The notes under the pieces are model-generated. The model searched no databases. It was not told the DNA's origin and saw only the letters and a list, made by a program, of their open reading frames with translations. This document shows, piece after piece, positions 31,101 to 57,859 of a DNA stretch of 64,000 bases (positions within the stretch are counted from its first letter, which is position 1; the number at the start of each line of letters is the position of its first letter). The position numbers were made by a program, and so were the translations under genes. Source of the stretch: Cristatella mucedo (Eukaryota; Bryozoa; Phylactolaemata; Cristatellidae); the NCBI GenBank assembly GCA_009760855.2, contig WPIO01000147.1:312001-376000 (forward strand), read 5' to 3'.

Positions 31101-34021
31101 GAGTAACTTACATGGTGTCCTTCACCCCGAAGGGCTAGAGATGTTACGGCTCCGCTCACCGACTGCGATTTACTAGAATCAAGTGGAAGAATTATAGTCT
31201 GTGACTCATTTAAGCAAATGCACTCTTTAAGAAGTCAGCAACCCATGCCACGCCCTACTTGCCTTGTTCGCTTGAATTTCTTGTCCATACCCTGACATAC
31301 GGCAACAGTTCCATCTCCGGCTCCGACTAGCACTTCCCCGGTCTTAAGCAAGCACAGTGCTGTAATTCCCAGGCTGAACCGTTCTTTCTCGGGCCCCATG
31401 TATTGAAACAAGCGAGTGTTTATGTTGATGGCTATGATGTCACCCGTTGTTGTACCGCAATAGAAATAATTGTCATCGTCACCAACCTGAAAATGCAAAG
31501 CACCGACTTGGTTAGTGGATAGGTGCGCATTCATCCGTTCATTAATGGACAGCATGCAAGGCTCGTTCCTCCTCCACGTGACTGCAAGGCTCGCTCCTCC
31601 ACGCGAGCAGCGTGATCTGTCCTTGGAGCGAAACCGACAGCTCAATGGTAAACAGGAATGCTTATTATATTTTTACTTGAGAATATCACCGCATGTTTAA
31701 TCTGCTAGACAGAAGACCGATAGCAAACCAACAAAAGTTAATCTTGATAAACAGTTTCTGCTTTTACAGATCTCCGACTTAGTTGCACAATTTGGCACAC
31801 CGCTCAAACGCAGCATACTTTATAGGACAAACAAAGAAATTTTAAATCAACAACAAAAGTTCTTGATTTAAATACACTTCTCAAAGAACAGAATGGAAGG
31901 TAAAGTAAGGTAAGGTTTGGCTGATTCAATAGACTAATTTATATAATAATAATAACAATAAGATACTTGCAAAGCACCCAAGGAGAACTGAATCTCTTAT
32001 TAGGCACTTTACACGCATGTATAGCGGCACAAAGTCTTGGCGGCTATCGCTAATTTTGCAATGGGATAGAAAGAATTCTCCGTCGCAGCTAGCACGAAAG
32101 GATTGCCCATAGAGGGACTCGAACCCACTACCTACTTAGCGGGACTAAATAGCAAGACTCGAGCCCACTTGCCGAGCAATGCGAGCACCTTACCTCTGTA
32201 TCAGAAATGGGGACCGAGAGTTACAAGTCGGACGACTCAGAGCAATCTCCATTATACAACGACAGAAGAGCATTTTTGGCGGCTACCACCTCGCTTGCAG
32301 AAGACGATAAAGAATTGCTGCCGGATTCGAGCGAAAGACCTGGGTCGTCGACGTGCGAACTTTAGGCCCTAGGTAGAGCCATAGGGTAGCAAGAAGGCGA
32401 GCGACTGGTAACGCGAGGACGGCTGGGAAGATGTATGAAACGCCGCTGCCGAGCACAGGCTTCATGAAACAATGACACATTTTTTAGGACGAATGCGAAA
32501 AAACACCTGCACAGCTTTTTCACTCTCAGTGGCTAAGAAACCATTTTTCCAGAGGCTTTATATTGCAGTGACCCTGACGTCTGGTCGATTTATAAATACG
32601 TTTGGATTGTACGGGTACTACTAGCCCCTCTATATCAGCAAATCTGAGAAAGTGAACAGTAGCTTCTTTCTACAATTTAATAATTAGGTAAGAAATAGGG
32701 AACCGGAACATTCAATATTAGCACGGTAATATAGGTGCCGTACAAGATCACCTGATACGAGAGAGCATACTGGTCGCCGGTAATATCTGCGTTTTTCATT
32801 GAAACCGTGGGCCGGGGATGCACTGGTTCCCCCAGTCTTAATGCACCAATGTAACCCAGGCTGAGGCAAAATGCCGGGGCTTTGAAGCAACGTCACTGCT
32901 TTGTATTAGTGGAAGAGTTAAGGTCTTTTTAAGGAGTGAAGCACTTGAGTACAGATTCCAATGATGACGAGACGTTAATCGTCGCCATCAACTTTATGAG
33001 TTCCAAGATCAGGTTTCAAGATCAAGCGGTACAAACCTCGATGCATTTAATTACTCTCTTCACTTGGCCCATGTTGACGTCAGTCGGCCGGATCTTCCTA
33101 TTTTCAACATCGAGCTCCCATACCCGGAGAGTGTGACTAAAAGAAGAGGTCAGAGTTTAAGGAGCGCGCGCCGATGTCGAGCGACGACATACCATCTATG
33201 CACTTCCCGACGGATTACCTGCCGCCAGTAATAAAGAGTGTCTCGCTGCTGCTGGCAAAAGCCACGCAGTGAGTAGTGCCGGCGCTTTCCACTTGGGCCG
33301 GCGAGCCGCAAATGGCCTCCTTTTTCAGGACGTTCCAGATAACAATGCTGCCGTCGTCTTGGCCGCCGAGCGTGGCCAGGTAAGAGTCATTGGCAGAGAA
33401 CGAGAGTGCCTCTACCTTGACTTTATGAAGCGTCAAGCGGGCGTACAGTGATCTCGACTCGTAGTCCCATATGATAACGTCTGCCTGCAATGGTTCCCAC
33501 ATTTACTGGGCTTAGATAAGATGCGGCACTTAGTCCCCCCAGCCACGCGTGTCCGAGAAGACGCGCGAGACGAAGACAAATCTACCAGCTTTTAGCACAA
33601 GCTATTTCAAGGGTCACGATACTTGGCAATTACCTTGAAACCCATGTGCGTAAGTTGACCGGTTGCGACGAACCTGCCCGATTTCGAGACGGTAATGCAC
33701 GTAACGTCATTCGTGTGTCCAGTGAGAAGCTCCTGCTTGTGTGTAGTCACATCCTCAACTACTACCGTGCATCCGAGCGCATACAAGATATGCTGCCTGT
33801 CGGGATGCACTTTTAGACCAGCCGGTATTCTGCCTACAAACATCGATCGCGAGATGCGCTCCTTCACGCCGCAGAAGCAGCGGTCGGTTGAATTTTCTCG
33901 AGGAACGAGACGCCCAGTCGTCGTCGGCAGCAGCCGCAGCAGAAGAAACGAACCACTTACCTTCGAATCCAATAGTGGCTTGTAACTCAAGCTGCGGCAT
34001 GCTCACTGGCGTCGCGGACAT
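25165..34021 (-). CDS. CFAP52: CFAP52 (WDR16), ciliary WD40 microtubule inner protein, 12 exons
   Basis: Cilia- and flagella-associated WD40 protein. In characterised species it sits inside axonemal doublet microtubules and is needed for motile cilia. Exons in transcript order: 33961-34021, 33634-33833, 33219-33484, 33037-33136, 31263-31486, 31112-31172, 30897-31009, 30411-30559, 29962-30107, 26659-26834, 25419-25656, 25165-25308. All phases join without a break, giving 625 aa against about 620 in vertebrates. Diagnostic stretches include LGGQDDGSIVIWNV, DNYFYCGTTTGDI, GTSKSHIYRFNF, VISGGGEG-type blades (IISGGGEG here), STDGTCIVWDL, TSGSDRKVAYWE and the C-terminal SADGAILRWRFP. Start ATG at 34021 gives MSATPVSMPQLELQATIGF, matching the family N-terminus. 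Intron 5 appears to use a GC donor. Intron 9 holds an antisense protein-family fossil. The gene shares a promoter with the gene at 34285. Confidence 0.95.
26026..26120 (-). mobile_element. solo LINE tail (~95 bp)
   Basis: AAT repeats, then gcacttgataaagcgcc, gagaactcaatctctctctagg and cgctttacatttgctgc. This is the extreme 3' end of family A/B LINEs with no body, in CFAP52 intron 10. It has the same content and length as the nested insertion at 37112-37206. Confidence 0.75.
26835..28239. other. CFAP52 intron 9, part with no recognised feature
   Basis: AT-rich sequence. A frame at 27933-28202 (+) lies just upstream of the fossil at 28240 and might be its 5' part, but I cannot match it to the family. 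Confidence 0.35.
28240..29200 (+). pseudogene. decayed copy of a multi-copy invertebrate protein family, antisense in CFAP52 intron 9
   Basis: Conceptual translation over several frames gives, in order: AELFTSGLKD, VSGLFDAVRI, EWRPFIDSSSRILKAVLL, REGNKYASLP (about 28370-28510), QGGFRKCPCL followed by a stop and DSCG, REWPQLTEFPVAKSNIKWGP, LVEH-stop-KVLMSPLHKELGLIEQL (about 28770-28850), SSIYFAGP, NEFAKKLNWMEKAALNSF (about 28992-29045), then VHDFLGN and NYDQLVQPLIKNCK. The order and spacing match a protein family I know as dispersed in many invertebrate genomes as uncharacterised multi-copy genes, with blocks like FIDSS..LKAVLL and VKW.PLV..KVL.PLH. I do not know an accepted name or function. 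At least four stops and three frameshifts are present. Transposon linkage is an inference from copy-number behaviour in other genomes. Confidence 0.65.
31935..32170 (-). mobile_element. tRNA-derived SINE with complete LINE-type tail
   Basis: Read on the minus strand: box B GGGTTCGAGTCC (about 32115-32126), body (gggcaatcctttcg, gccaagactttgtgccgctata), then the LINE tail tgtaaagtgcctaataagaga..ttctcc ending in TTATTATTAT. It is the most complete example of head, body and tail in the window, in CFAP52 intron 4. Confidence 0.75.
32245..32395 (-). mobile_element. tRNA-derived SINE
   Basis: Box B-like GCTCGAATCCGG on the minus strand, then the body gcaattctttatcgtcttctgcaagcgaggtggtagccgcc. It lies directly beside the copy at 31935 in the same orientation. 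Confidence 0.65.
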
Positions 34022-34284
34022 GGTCGGGCGGGTCCCGAAGGTGCGCCGGTCCTCGGAACAGTGACTGCGGCGGTGTACACTCGCTGTTGCTAAGCAATCC
34101 CCGGGCTCGACGACGGCCGTCATTGGTCGGCGAGATCGGGCTCTCGCTACTCGGAGGCGCTATTCGCCCGCTCACATCCGGCGTAATTCGAGGCTCGCGC
34201 TCTCGGTCGCTCGCCGGGCCGAGTCCGCGTGGGCGCTGCGCAGCACCTCCTCGCCGTTGCGCGCGCGAGGGACGTCTTTCGGAA
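34022..34284. promoter_or_regulatory. bidirectional promoter between CFAP52 and the ZMYND15-like gene
   Basis: Only 263 bp separate the two divergent start codons. The block is CpG-rich with no TATA box. It contains an X-box-like element (34086-34098) and an inverted CCAAT box ATTGG (34122-34126). The architecture is typical of divergent promoters; transcription start sites are not visible. Confidence 0.75.
34086..34098. promoter_or_regulatory. RFX X-box-like motif
   Basis: GTTGCTAAGCAAT, followed by C, fits the RFX consensus GYYNYY-N(1-3)-RRNRAC at 11 of 12 positions with a 1 nt spacer, and is near-palindromic. It lies 65 bp from the CFAP52 ATG, within the range usual for ciliary X-boxes. 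RFX control of CFAP52-type genes is established in animals; its use here is inferred. Confidence 0.65.
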
Positions 34285-35790
34285 ATGGACGCGACGCGGC
34301 GCCTGCAGTTGGCAGAGGCCGTGCGCGGACTACCGTTCGAGTGCGGCTGCTGGCTCGTTAGTCTGCGCGACGACGACGACGACTCGGGCGCCGACGGCGG
34401 CGCACGCCTGTTGTCGGTACGCGACGCGAAAGGGCGCCGTCTTGGGCAGGCGAAATGCGCAAGAGGATTGGACTTCATCGAGTCGTGCGCGACATCCGTG
34501 CTAGGGGTCATGCTGAACCCTCTGCGCGGCCGGCCGCGGCGGCCGCTCCGGGTCGCCGCCGAGCACGCCGGCCTCGCGCAGCTGCCTGCCGCCCTCTACG
34601 CTCAGGGCGTCGCCGTCGCTCCGTCGGCGGCCGGCGACCGAGCGTGCGCGTGCAGGCTGGAGCCGAGGTCGGTGCGCGCCTGCTCGCTGTGCGGATTCCG
34701 GGCTCAGCGGCCGCTGTTCGTCGCCTGCCCGGCCTGCCGATGCTCGCTGTTCTGCTCCGACGGGTGTCTGGCCGCCGCCACCGCCGCCGCCGACGGACGG
34801 CGCGGCGGCGGGCGGCACGCGCCGTCGGCGTGCGGCGAACTTCGCGAGTTCATGCAGCGCAACGACTCTTTGCGGCAATTCCCGTTTGCGTTCACCGAGG
34901 CCGTCACGCGCGACAGCTTCTGCGGCGCCGACCTGCGCGACTTCTTGGCCGAGTGCGGCGTGTCGGGCGCCGGCCTGTGGAGACGCGAGGAGCCGCTGTG
35001 CGCGCTCTGCGACGACACCGAGCCGTACGGCGAGCTCGCGGCGGCGGCCGATCCGTACGTCTTGCCCTGGGAGGCGTGCGCCCTCGAGTCTTCGGGCGGT
35101 CCGGACGGCGGGCCGCCAGCCCGAGCGCTCTCCTGCTGGCGGGAGTACTACGAGTGGCGCGGATTTTCGCTCGCCTCTCCCGTCGCGATCCTCCTGCAGT
35201 ACGCGCTCACGCTGTATCACGTGATCGCGACGCTGCTGCCTCCGCTAGCGCCTCGGATCGCGCTAGCCGCTGGTGGTGAGGTGACGGCGCTGGTTCTGGG
35301 TGCGGAGAAGGAGGCCGACTATGCGGTCACGTTCGCCGAGCTCGGCTGGCTCTTGCCCGGCGTCCGCTTCGACGTTTACCTGGTGGGACCGCAGGTGTCG
35401 CGACGCGTCAGCGCCCGATCGACGGGCACCGGCGCGGTGAGGGTCACGACCTATTGCGGATGTCTGTCGGCCTTTTGGGACGCCTATCCCGAGGTGAGGG
35501 CCGACGTGGCCGTCGCCTTCAATGCCGGCGTCGCGGCGTACACGAGCTGGCGGTCTGCTCTCGAGCTCTTGCGTGAGCAGGGCGTGCCGGCCTTTTTCAC
35601 CGAGTATTGCTTCCAGAGCGCGGCGCTCGCTGACACGGCCCTTCGCTCGTCGGGTCTCGGCACCATCACATTGCCTGGCATAAATCCGTTCAGGGGTCCA
35701 CTGAGAAAGATTTGCGAAGAGAACGAATTGCATCTGTATAGCAACGCCGTCATTTTCCGTGCGGCGTTTTCACCCAGCGCCAGCGAATAA
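34285..35790 (+). CDS. ZMYND15/MSS51-like MYND zinc-finger protein, intronless
   Basis: A single 501-codon frame in very GC-rich sequence. The first in-frame ATG is at 34285; the frame is open further upstream but without ATG. The MYND zinc finger spans residues 133-183: C133-x2-C136, C148-x2-C151, C157-x3-C161 and H178-x4-C183. The C-terminal half is the MSS51-type domain (~290-495), with LTLYHVIATLLP, DVAVAFNAGVAAY, GVPAFFTEYC, INPFRGPLRK and HLYSNAVIF, closest to vertebrate ZMYND15. That protein is a spermatid-expressed transcriptional repressor; MSS51 relatives are mitochondrial. It is shorter than mammalian ZMYND15 (~740 aa), lacking the long disordered ends. Shared ciliary promoter context favours a sperm or cilium-related role. 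MSS51 proper is the alternative name. Absence of introns is unusual for this locus. Confidence 0.85.
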   Translation: MDATRRLQLAEAVRGLPFECGCWLVSLRDDDDDSGADGGARLLSVRDAKGRRLGQAKCARGLDFIESCATSVLGVMLNPLRGRPRRPLRVAAEHAGLAQLPAALYAQGVAVAPSAAGDRACACRLEPRSVRACSLCGFRAQRPLFVACPACRCSLFCSDGCLAAATAAADGRRGGGRHAPSACGELREFMQRNDSLRQFPFAFTEAVTRDSFCGADLRDFLAECGVSGAGLWRREEPLCALCDDTEPYGELAAAADPYVLPWEACALESSGGPDGGPPARALSCWREYYEWRGFSLASPVAILLQYALTLYHVIATLLPPLAPRIALAAGGEVTALVLGAEKEADYAVTFAELGWLLPGVRFDVYLVGPQVSRRVSARSTGTGAVRVTTYCGCLSAFWDAYPEVRADVAVAFNAGVAAYTSWRSALELLREQGVPAFFTEYCFQSAALADTALRSSGLGTITLPGINPFRGPLRKICEENELHLYSNAVIFRAAFSPSASE

Positions 35791-35984
35791 CATCCAATCA
35801 GCCCGCGCGAGTATCTCTTACTGCTGCGGCGGCGAAGCATATATGTCGTGCTGAGTCTCGCACGCGCAGGCCGAGGTCACACCCCAGGTCGTAGCCAGTT
35901 AGGTCAATGACTAAGAGATTAGTCCAATTGATAGGTTGCTAGTGCGTTTACAGGGTCTATCCGTTTAGTCCTGCTTTGGTCTTG
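35791..35984. other. 3' flank of the ZMYND15-like gene
   Basis: GC content drops abruptly after the stop codon. No canonical polyadenylation signal is visible before the LINE begins near 35985. Confidence 0.4.
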
Positions 35985-37480
35985 ATTCAAGTAAGTTGTT
36001 ACGTGGCAATGATGACAGGAATGTCACTGCCCTAACTAGGCTAGATCTGTCAGCTGTCTTCGACACTAATTATCACAATGTTCTACTCAAACGATTGAGA
36101 ACGATCGGTCTGGCAGACGAGGCACTGGCGTGGTTTAAATTGTACTTGTTTGATCGTGTTCAATCCGTGTCGGGTGGGGGTCAGGTCTCGCCCACGAGAC
36201 GGGTCACCTGTGGAGTCCCTCAAGGGTTCGTCCTCGGTCCCTCAATGTTTATAATCAACCTCTGGGGAGAGAGATTAAGGCCCATGAAATAGAATATTAC
36301 TTTTATGCTGACGATACTTAGCTGTATTTTTCATTGAAACCGTCGGAATCTGCTGCGGCAACTGATAAACTTAATGCTTGCCTTACCGACTTTCGATCCT
36401 GGATGTAGGAAAACTTGTTGGAACTAAATGACGATAAAGCCGAACTGCTGCTCATAGGACACCCTAAGCGTGTGGCTGGATTAGAAGGCTTTGCTCTTCT
36501 AATAGGTGGTGCTGTTGTACGACCATCACCACGTGCTCGAAATTTAGGTGTTTTCGACAGCTGCCTAAATTTTAAAAACTTCATTCAGAAGACTGCTTCT
36601 ACAACTAGCCATCACGTCCGATCGCTATCCAGATTAGGAACTGTCTTCCACAGTGGCTTGCAAAAAATTTAACAAGCTTTTCAGTTCTGTCTCAGCTTGA
36701 TTATTGTAATTCCCTTTTGGCTGGGCTACCAAAGAAAGCAAATAGGCCACTGCAGCTGACTATGAATATGGCTGCAAGGCTAGTCCCAGAGGTTTGAACA
36801 CGTGTCTCCTTTGCTAAAAGAGCTAGGATGAATGCCGGTTGAGCAACCGATACAGAGCCAAGTTCTTACGCTGACCCACAAGGTCTGCCACGACTTGGCT
36901 CCTTCATACCTAGCTGAACTGGTGCACCAGTTTCATCCTCTTCGCACCCTCAAGTCCTGTACGAACAATAAATTAGCTGTTCCATTCCTGCACTTGGCGA
37001 CTCGGTAGGTCCTAGACTGTGGAACTCACTTCCACAATTCTAAAGCAACGACAACTTCTCTCCTGCTGCCGACTATAGCTCATGCTTTTCAGCAGTCCTG
37101 AGCTTCTACTTGCATTTCCCTTTGCAGCAAATGTAAAGCGCCTAGAAAGAGATTAAGTTCTCTGAGGGCGCTTTATCAAGTTTATTATTATTATTATTAT
37201 TATTATTACTTCCATGCTAATCACTAACTCAACTGCTCTCCTGACTCTGCTATGCTTCCCACTTTCTCTTTGTTGCATGAGACGAAGTCTGTTGGCTACC
37301 GAATGCTACCTAAAGCCGCTGAGGCTGTGATTTCGCTACACAAAACTCTCCCGTGTAACACCCACATAGTCTTTGTGGAGTTACACACGGAGATACATTA
37401 CATTACAAGTTTACACGGTCGGTTGGCCTTAAGACTTGCTTCCTCCAAGCTCCACTGCCAGAGTGGTCCAAGTGAAATGG
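35985..37480 (+). mobile_element. CR1/L2-like LINE, family B, with nested insertion
   Basis: Encodes RT palm blocks: RLDLSAVFDTNYHNVLLKRL, VPQGFVLGPSMF and FYADDT with YADD intact (36297-36320) but a stop two codons later. It then reads LSLKPSESAAATDKLN-like and AELLLIGHPKRVAGLEGF (36415-36672), followed by a broken RT-linked segment. The 3' region to about 37400 matches the other family B copy at 23640-23820. A 95 bp LINE tail interrupts it at 37112-37206. It is not functional. Confidence 0.85.
37112..37206 (+). mobile_element. nested 95 bp LINE tail insertion with 5 bp target duplication
   Basis: Contains gcaaatgtaaagcgcctag, aagagattaagttctctgag and gcgctttatcaag followed by TTA repeats. 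It is flanked by TACTT at 37107-37111 and 37207-37211. The homologous site in the other family B copy (TACTT at 23616-23620) is uninterrupted, so this is an insertion. Confidence 0.75.
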
Positions 37481-37964
37481 ACTTTGTTGTCAAGGCGATA
37501 GGAAATAGCACCACTCTGCGATACACCTCCCGGCGAATTTAAGCCTGCCACGATTGCCTTTTTTGGCCCGCTACCCCATGATCTGGTTCCAACACGAAGA
37601 GCTTGCAGTGTCGCCTAAATAGCGCTCCTGTGGAAGGCATCGACAAGGATTCAAAGCAATGAAGGTGGCCCGTGCCCACGTGACGTCGAACCAGTCGACC
37701 AGTCCCTTCCTCGGTCTTGCCTCAGTCTTGGCCATGAAGTAGAACCAGAGAGCTCAGCTTTTCAGTACTCCCCCATCAGTCTTGGGACTGCTCTCAGCCT
37801 AGGTGACGCATGCACGAGAGAGGCAAGATGGACCGCGTAAACGCGGTCATCGTGGAAACACAGCTCCGGTCACAGCTGACCGCAGTGGCATTTGCTTGTA
37901 CCAGCAAACTGAAGTGAAAGAGAGGCCATGTTAAGTGCTAGCACGTCAGAATGGGTACACGAAA

Positions 37965-37970
37965 TTTATT
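37965..37970 (-). terminator. polyadenylation signal AATAAA for FOXK
   Basis: Canonical AATAAA on the minus strand about 915 nt downstream of the FOXK stop codon, implying a 3' UTR from 38884 to about 37945. No nearer canonical signal was seen. Confidence 0.5.
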
Positions 37971-38884
37971 ACATCTAGCCCTACGTCCTAGGTACTAAAC
38001 ACGCATCTGCGATCGGTGATAAAAACAACCAAAGCAACAGGGCAGCACCATGCAGCACCGCAGTGACGGACGCCGTAGCACTGTACGTCTGCCTTAGGCT
38101 GACGTGGCTCCGACCGACGCATCGAAGGAGAGAGGGGAGAGAGAGCCCACAAACAAAGAGCTGGGAGAAGAGGCAGAGGAATCCGAGAAAGAAAAGAGGG
38201 AAACGTCCAAAGTGCAGAGCAGAGCAGAGGAGACTAAGCGCGACATATACAGGGCGAGACCCGACAGGAAACTCGACTGGCGCTCTCAAGCGCCCTACAA
38301 ATGCCACTGCCTTGCCGCACCCAGTCAAAAAACAAACTAAGTGCAAGCTTTAGCAGGAATCCTGCCAGAAAATTACGAGCAGCTTCAGCAGCGGCAATAG
38401 GAATGACACAAGAAAGTGCCATCTACACGCGACCATCGTCTGGTCGTCGCCTCTAATCGCGGCGCAGATCGAAGGCCTCAGGCTAGGCAACGCTCGACTC
38501 GAGGCTGAAAATCATCATGGGGCCAACCGCAGCAGCAGCAGCAGCCGTTCCGCCACCGGACGCCCTGGCAAGAGAGCGACAGCGGCGCCACCGGTCAAAC
38601 GCTGGCAGCTGCCGCAGGAGGACGTCGCCTGCCGTCTCCTGCAGGGGAGCTGCAGGAACTCCTCACGGCAGCCTGCGCGCGTCCCTTCGGGGAGCTCTGA
38701 GAAGACTCGGTGAGCAATCGGCAACAGTGAGAATGACGCCTGAGCGGCACGGAGCTCGGCTCAGAGCGGCACCAGGTGTGCTCTCCCCCACCCCACCCCC
38801 CCCCCGTTCGAAACTCCACGCGAGACAGCGACCTGCGGTGGGGGGCGGCGGCAGAGGCCTGCCGCCGCACGGGCTGCAGTCGTC

Positions 38885-55600
<16,716 letters not shown>

Positions 55601-56330
55601 CTGCTCGTTCTATAGCTAATGAGCTCAGAGTTGCCACGCTAAATATTTATTAAATATTTTATTGCTTTTAATAAGCAATTTTGTATGGGTAAGTTAGGCA
55701 CGTGGTAATCGCTGATTGTTTTGTGGTTCACAGCCGCCGTTACCCAACCTGGGGGCGGGACCACGCGGTCGCGGAGTGCGCGGGTGTGACGTTATGCTCG
55801 TTCTCGCTTGAGTAGCGAGGGTACGTTGACAGAGGCAGGCGCATCGGCTCGGCGCATTATCAGGCGCCTTGGTTTGATAGCCTGTGGCCGAGGAATTGGG
55901 TGGCGGAGGGGCGCCGCTGGCTGCGCAGGCTTTTTGGCGTCCTTGTCCGCGTGACTTGACAGATCGAGGACTTGTTTTGCTGCACATTTCTTCTAAAAAT
56001 AATCCGCTTAGCTACTCGAGTGCTACATTTTGCCGCTCCGATGAGCAGCATGCCGGCCGGTAGGTGGCGTACTGTACCGACGTGTTCGGGCTTTAAAAGC
56101 TAGACGGCTTTGGAGCGGAACCCTGTAAGGAGTCTGCAGCTAGAAGCTTGCCCCGACTCACTCCAATAGATCCGAGCATTTGTTTTTTACTGAGCATCCA
56201 AAACTATTTTATATATGCTTCCGCCACGAAGCGAGACCGTGCTGAAGAGCTATTTAAAGTCGCGTGTACAAGTGAGATGGCGGCATGCGATAAGAAAGAT
56301 TATGATATAGCCGTGGTGTTTATTTGTTAC
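55601..56330. other. intergenic; moderately GC-rich, no gene recognised
   Basis: Minus frames at 55694-56051 are proline- and basic-rich without family resemblance. They could be 5' non-coding FOXK sequence. Nothing else stands out. Confidence 0.35.
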
Positions 56331-56648
<318 letters not shown>

Positions 56649-56651
<3 letters not shown>

Positions 56652-57484
56652 CTGTACGCGATGGCTGCGTCTGGATATCTGCAACACTCCTTTGCCGTCG
56701 AACAGACTTCTCGTCGCTATTGATACGGACTCGTTATGTAAGGTATGGGGGGCGTTCTTCATTGTGCTATCTTCCACTGCTGTCGGTCTTCACCTGCGTG
56801 CTCTGATACGTGCACCTACATACAAGTTACTAGCTGTGTTTCCAAAGCGCAAGGCTAGAGCGCTACATGCTTTGCCGCAGCAGCAGCAGGGACTAGCACC
56901 ACTATGAGCGCTGCGTTTGCGGCCCAGTTCTGGCGGGACGTGGAAGCCGCCACATTCCGTTTGTAACGCCATTATTTGTTTGAAAAGAAACGAAATAGCG
57001 GTTAGCTGATTTAGCAGCCTCATTTTCATAGCGGCACGAGAGTCTCGACTGCTGCTCTCACCGTCGCTTGCAGTGGCATCAAATCCGCCGACTTTCTGCT
57101 ACGCATGCTTGCAAAAATTCGAGTCCGCTAGTATTGCGAAACTGCATCCAAGTTGGTCCTAACATTTTTATTACTACATACATACTTCTATAACACACAA
57201 ATCGCTGGTTTAACCGTCTGAGCAATGCGATACTTACTGTTGGAGCACAACTCTTCAGCTAGGATTGCCTGTCATGAATGCCTCAGTTGCCACATTGAAC
57301 CACAACCCTGCGGCTCGTGATGAGCAAGCACCTTACCTCCTGTGCGAAGAGCCTGGGCAATGGCTAAATGGACCTACGAATATCCGGTGAGGAATGGCTA
57401 ATGACCTACGCGAAAAGCCCTGACCCATCGATTTGTGCTGGCTCTTTTGCACATCGAAGACATTAGGTGCGAAAAATTGCCGAG
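56649..57484. other. intergenic with a partial SINE
   Basis: At 57005-57100 the reverse SINE body occurs (gctgatttagcagcctcatttt, catagcggcacgagagtc) without a clear box B. Otherwise nothing is recognised. Confidence 0.45.
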
Positions 57485-57625
57485 CTGGTTTGGTCCAGCG
57501 GTTATGGTGCTCGCCCCGACCAAGGTCTGGCTGAGGTCGTGCGCTCGAGGCCGAGGTGAAGCGCCTGAATAGAGATTAGGTTTTCTTAGGGCACTATACA
57601 GATGAGTTATATTTTATATATAAGA
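57485..57625 (+). mobile_element. tRNA-derived SINE, short type joined directly to a LINE tail
   Basis: The head (tggtttggtccagcggttatgg, box B-like GCGCTCGAGGCC) passes straight into gaagcgcctgaatagaga..ggttttcttagggcac, the LINE tail, with no SINE body. Confidence 0.7.
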
Positions 57626-57689
57626 AAGATCTCTTTCCGGGCAGCAATTGTGTAGTCGACCTCTGTTAGCGTCTAACGGGTTGGATGAG

Positions 57690-57855
57690 CCGCGATGGCA
57701 CACTAGGTAAGGCGGTTGCTTTTCACGGCCTGGGTCCCGATGTCGTGGGCTCGAATCCTCGGTGGGCAATCCTTTATCGCCGCTGCAAGCGGTGGTGATA
57801 GCCGTAAAGGCTCTTCTGTTGCTATTCAAAAGAGGCTGTTAATTTAGCTATTATT
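57690..57855 (+). mobile_element. tRNA-derived SINE, long type
   Basis: Box A-like tggcacactaggtaaggcgg, box B GGGCTCGAATCC (57747-57758), body (gggcaatcctttatcgccgc, caagcggtggtgatagccg) and end (gctattcaaaagaggctg). It is one of the best-preserved copies and the reference I used for the others. Confidence 0.8.
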
Positions 57856-57859
57856 TATT

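Noticed and set aside
34501-35279. long frames overlapping the ZMYND15-like gene on both strands (239 and 274 codons)
   Set aside because: Very high GC removes stop codons from all frames; only the frame at 34285-35790 has the MYND and MSS51-type domain motifs.
55694-56051. minus-strand Pro/basic-rich frames upstream of FOXK as an extra N-terminal exon
   Set aside because: No splice donor in phase with the FHA exon was evident, and that exon has its own well-placed ATG.
57690-57760. possible functional tRNA gene (box A and box B present)
   Set aside because: The sequence does not fold into an obvious cloverleaf, continues into a repeated body and recurs many times, so it is a SINE head.
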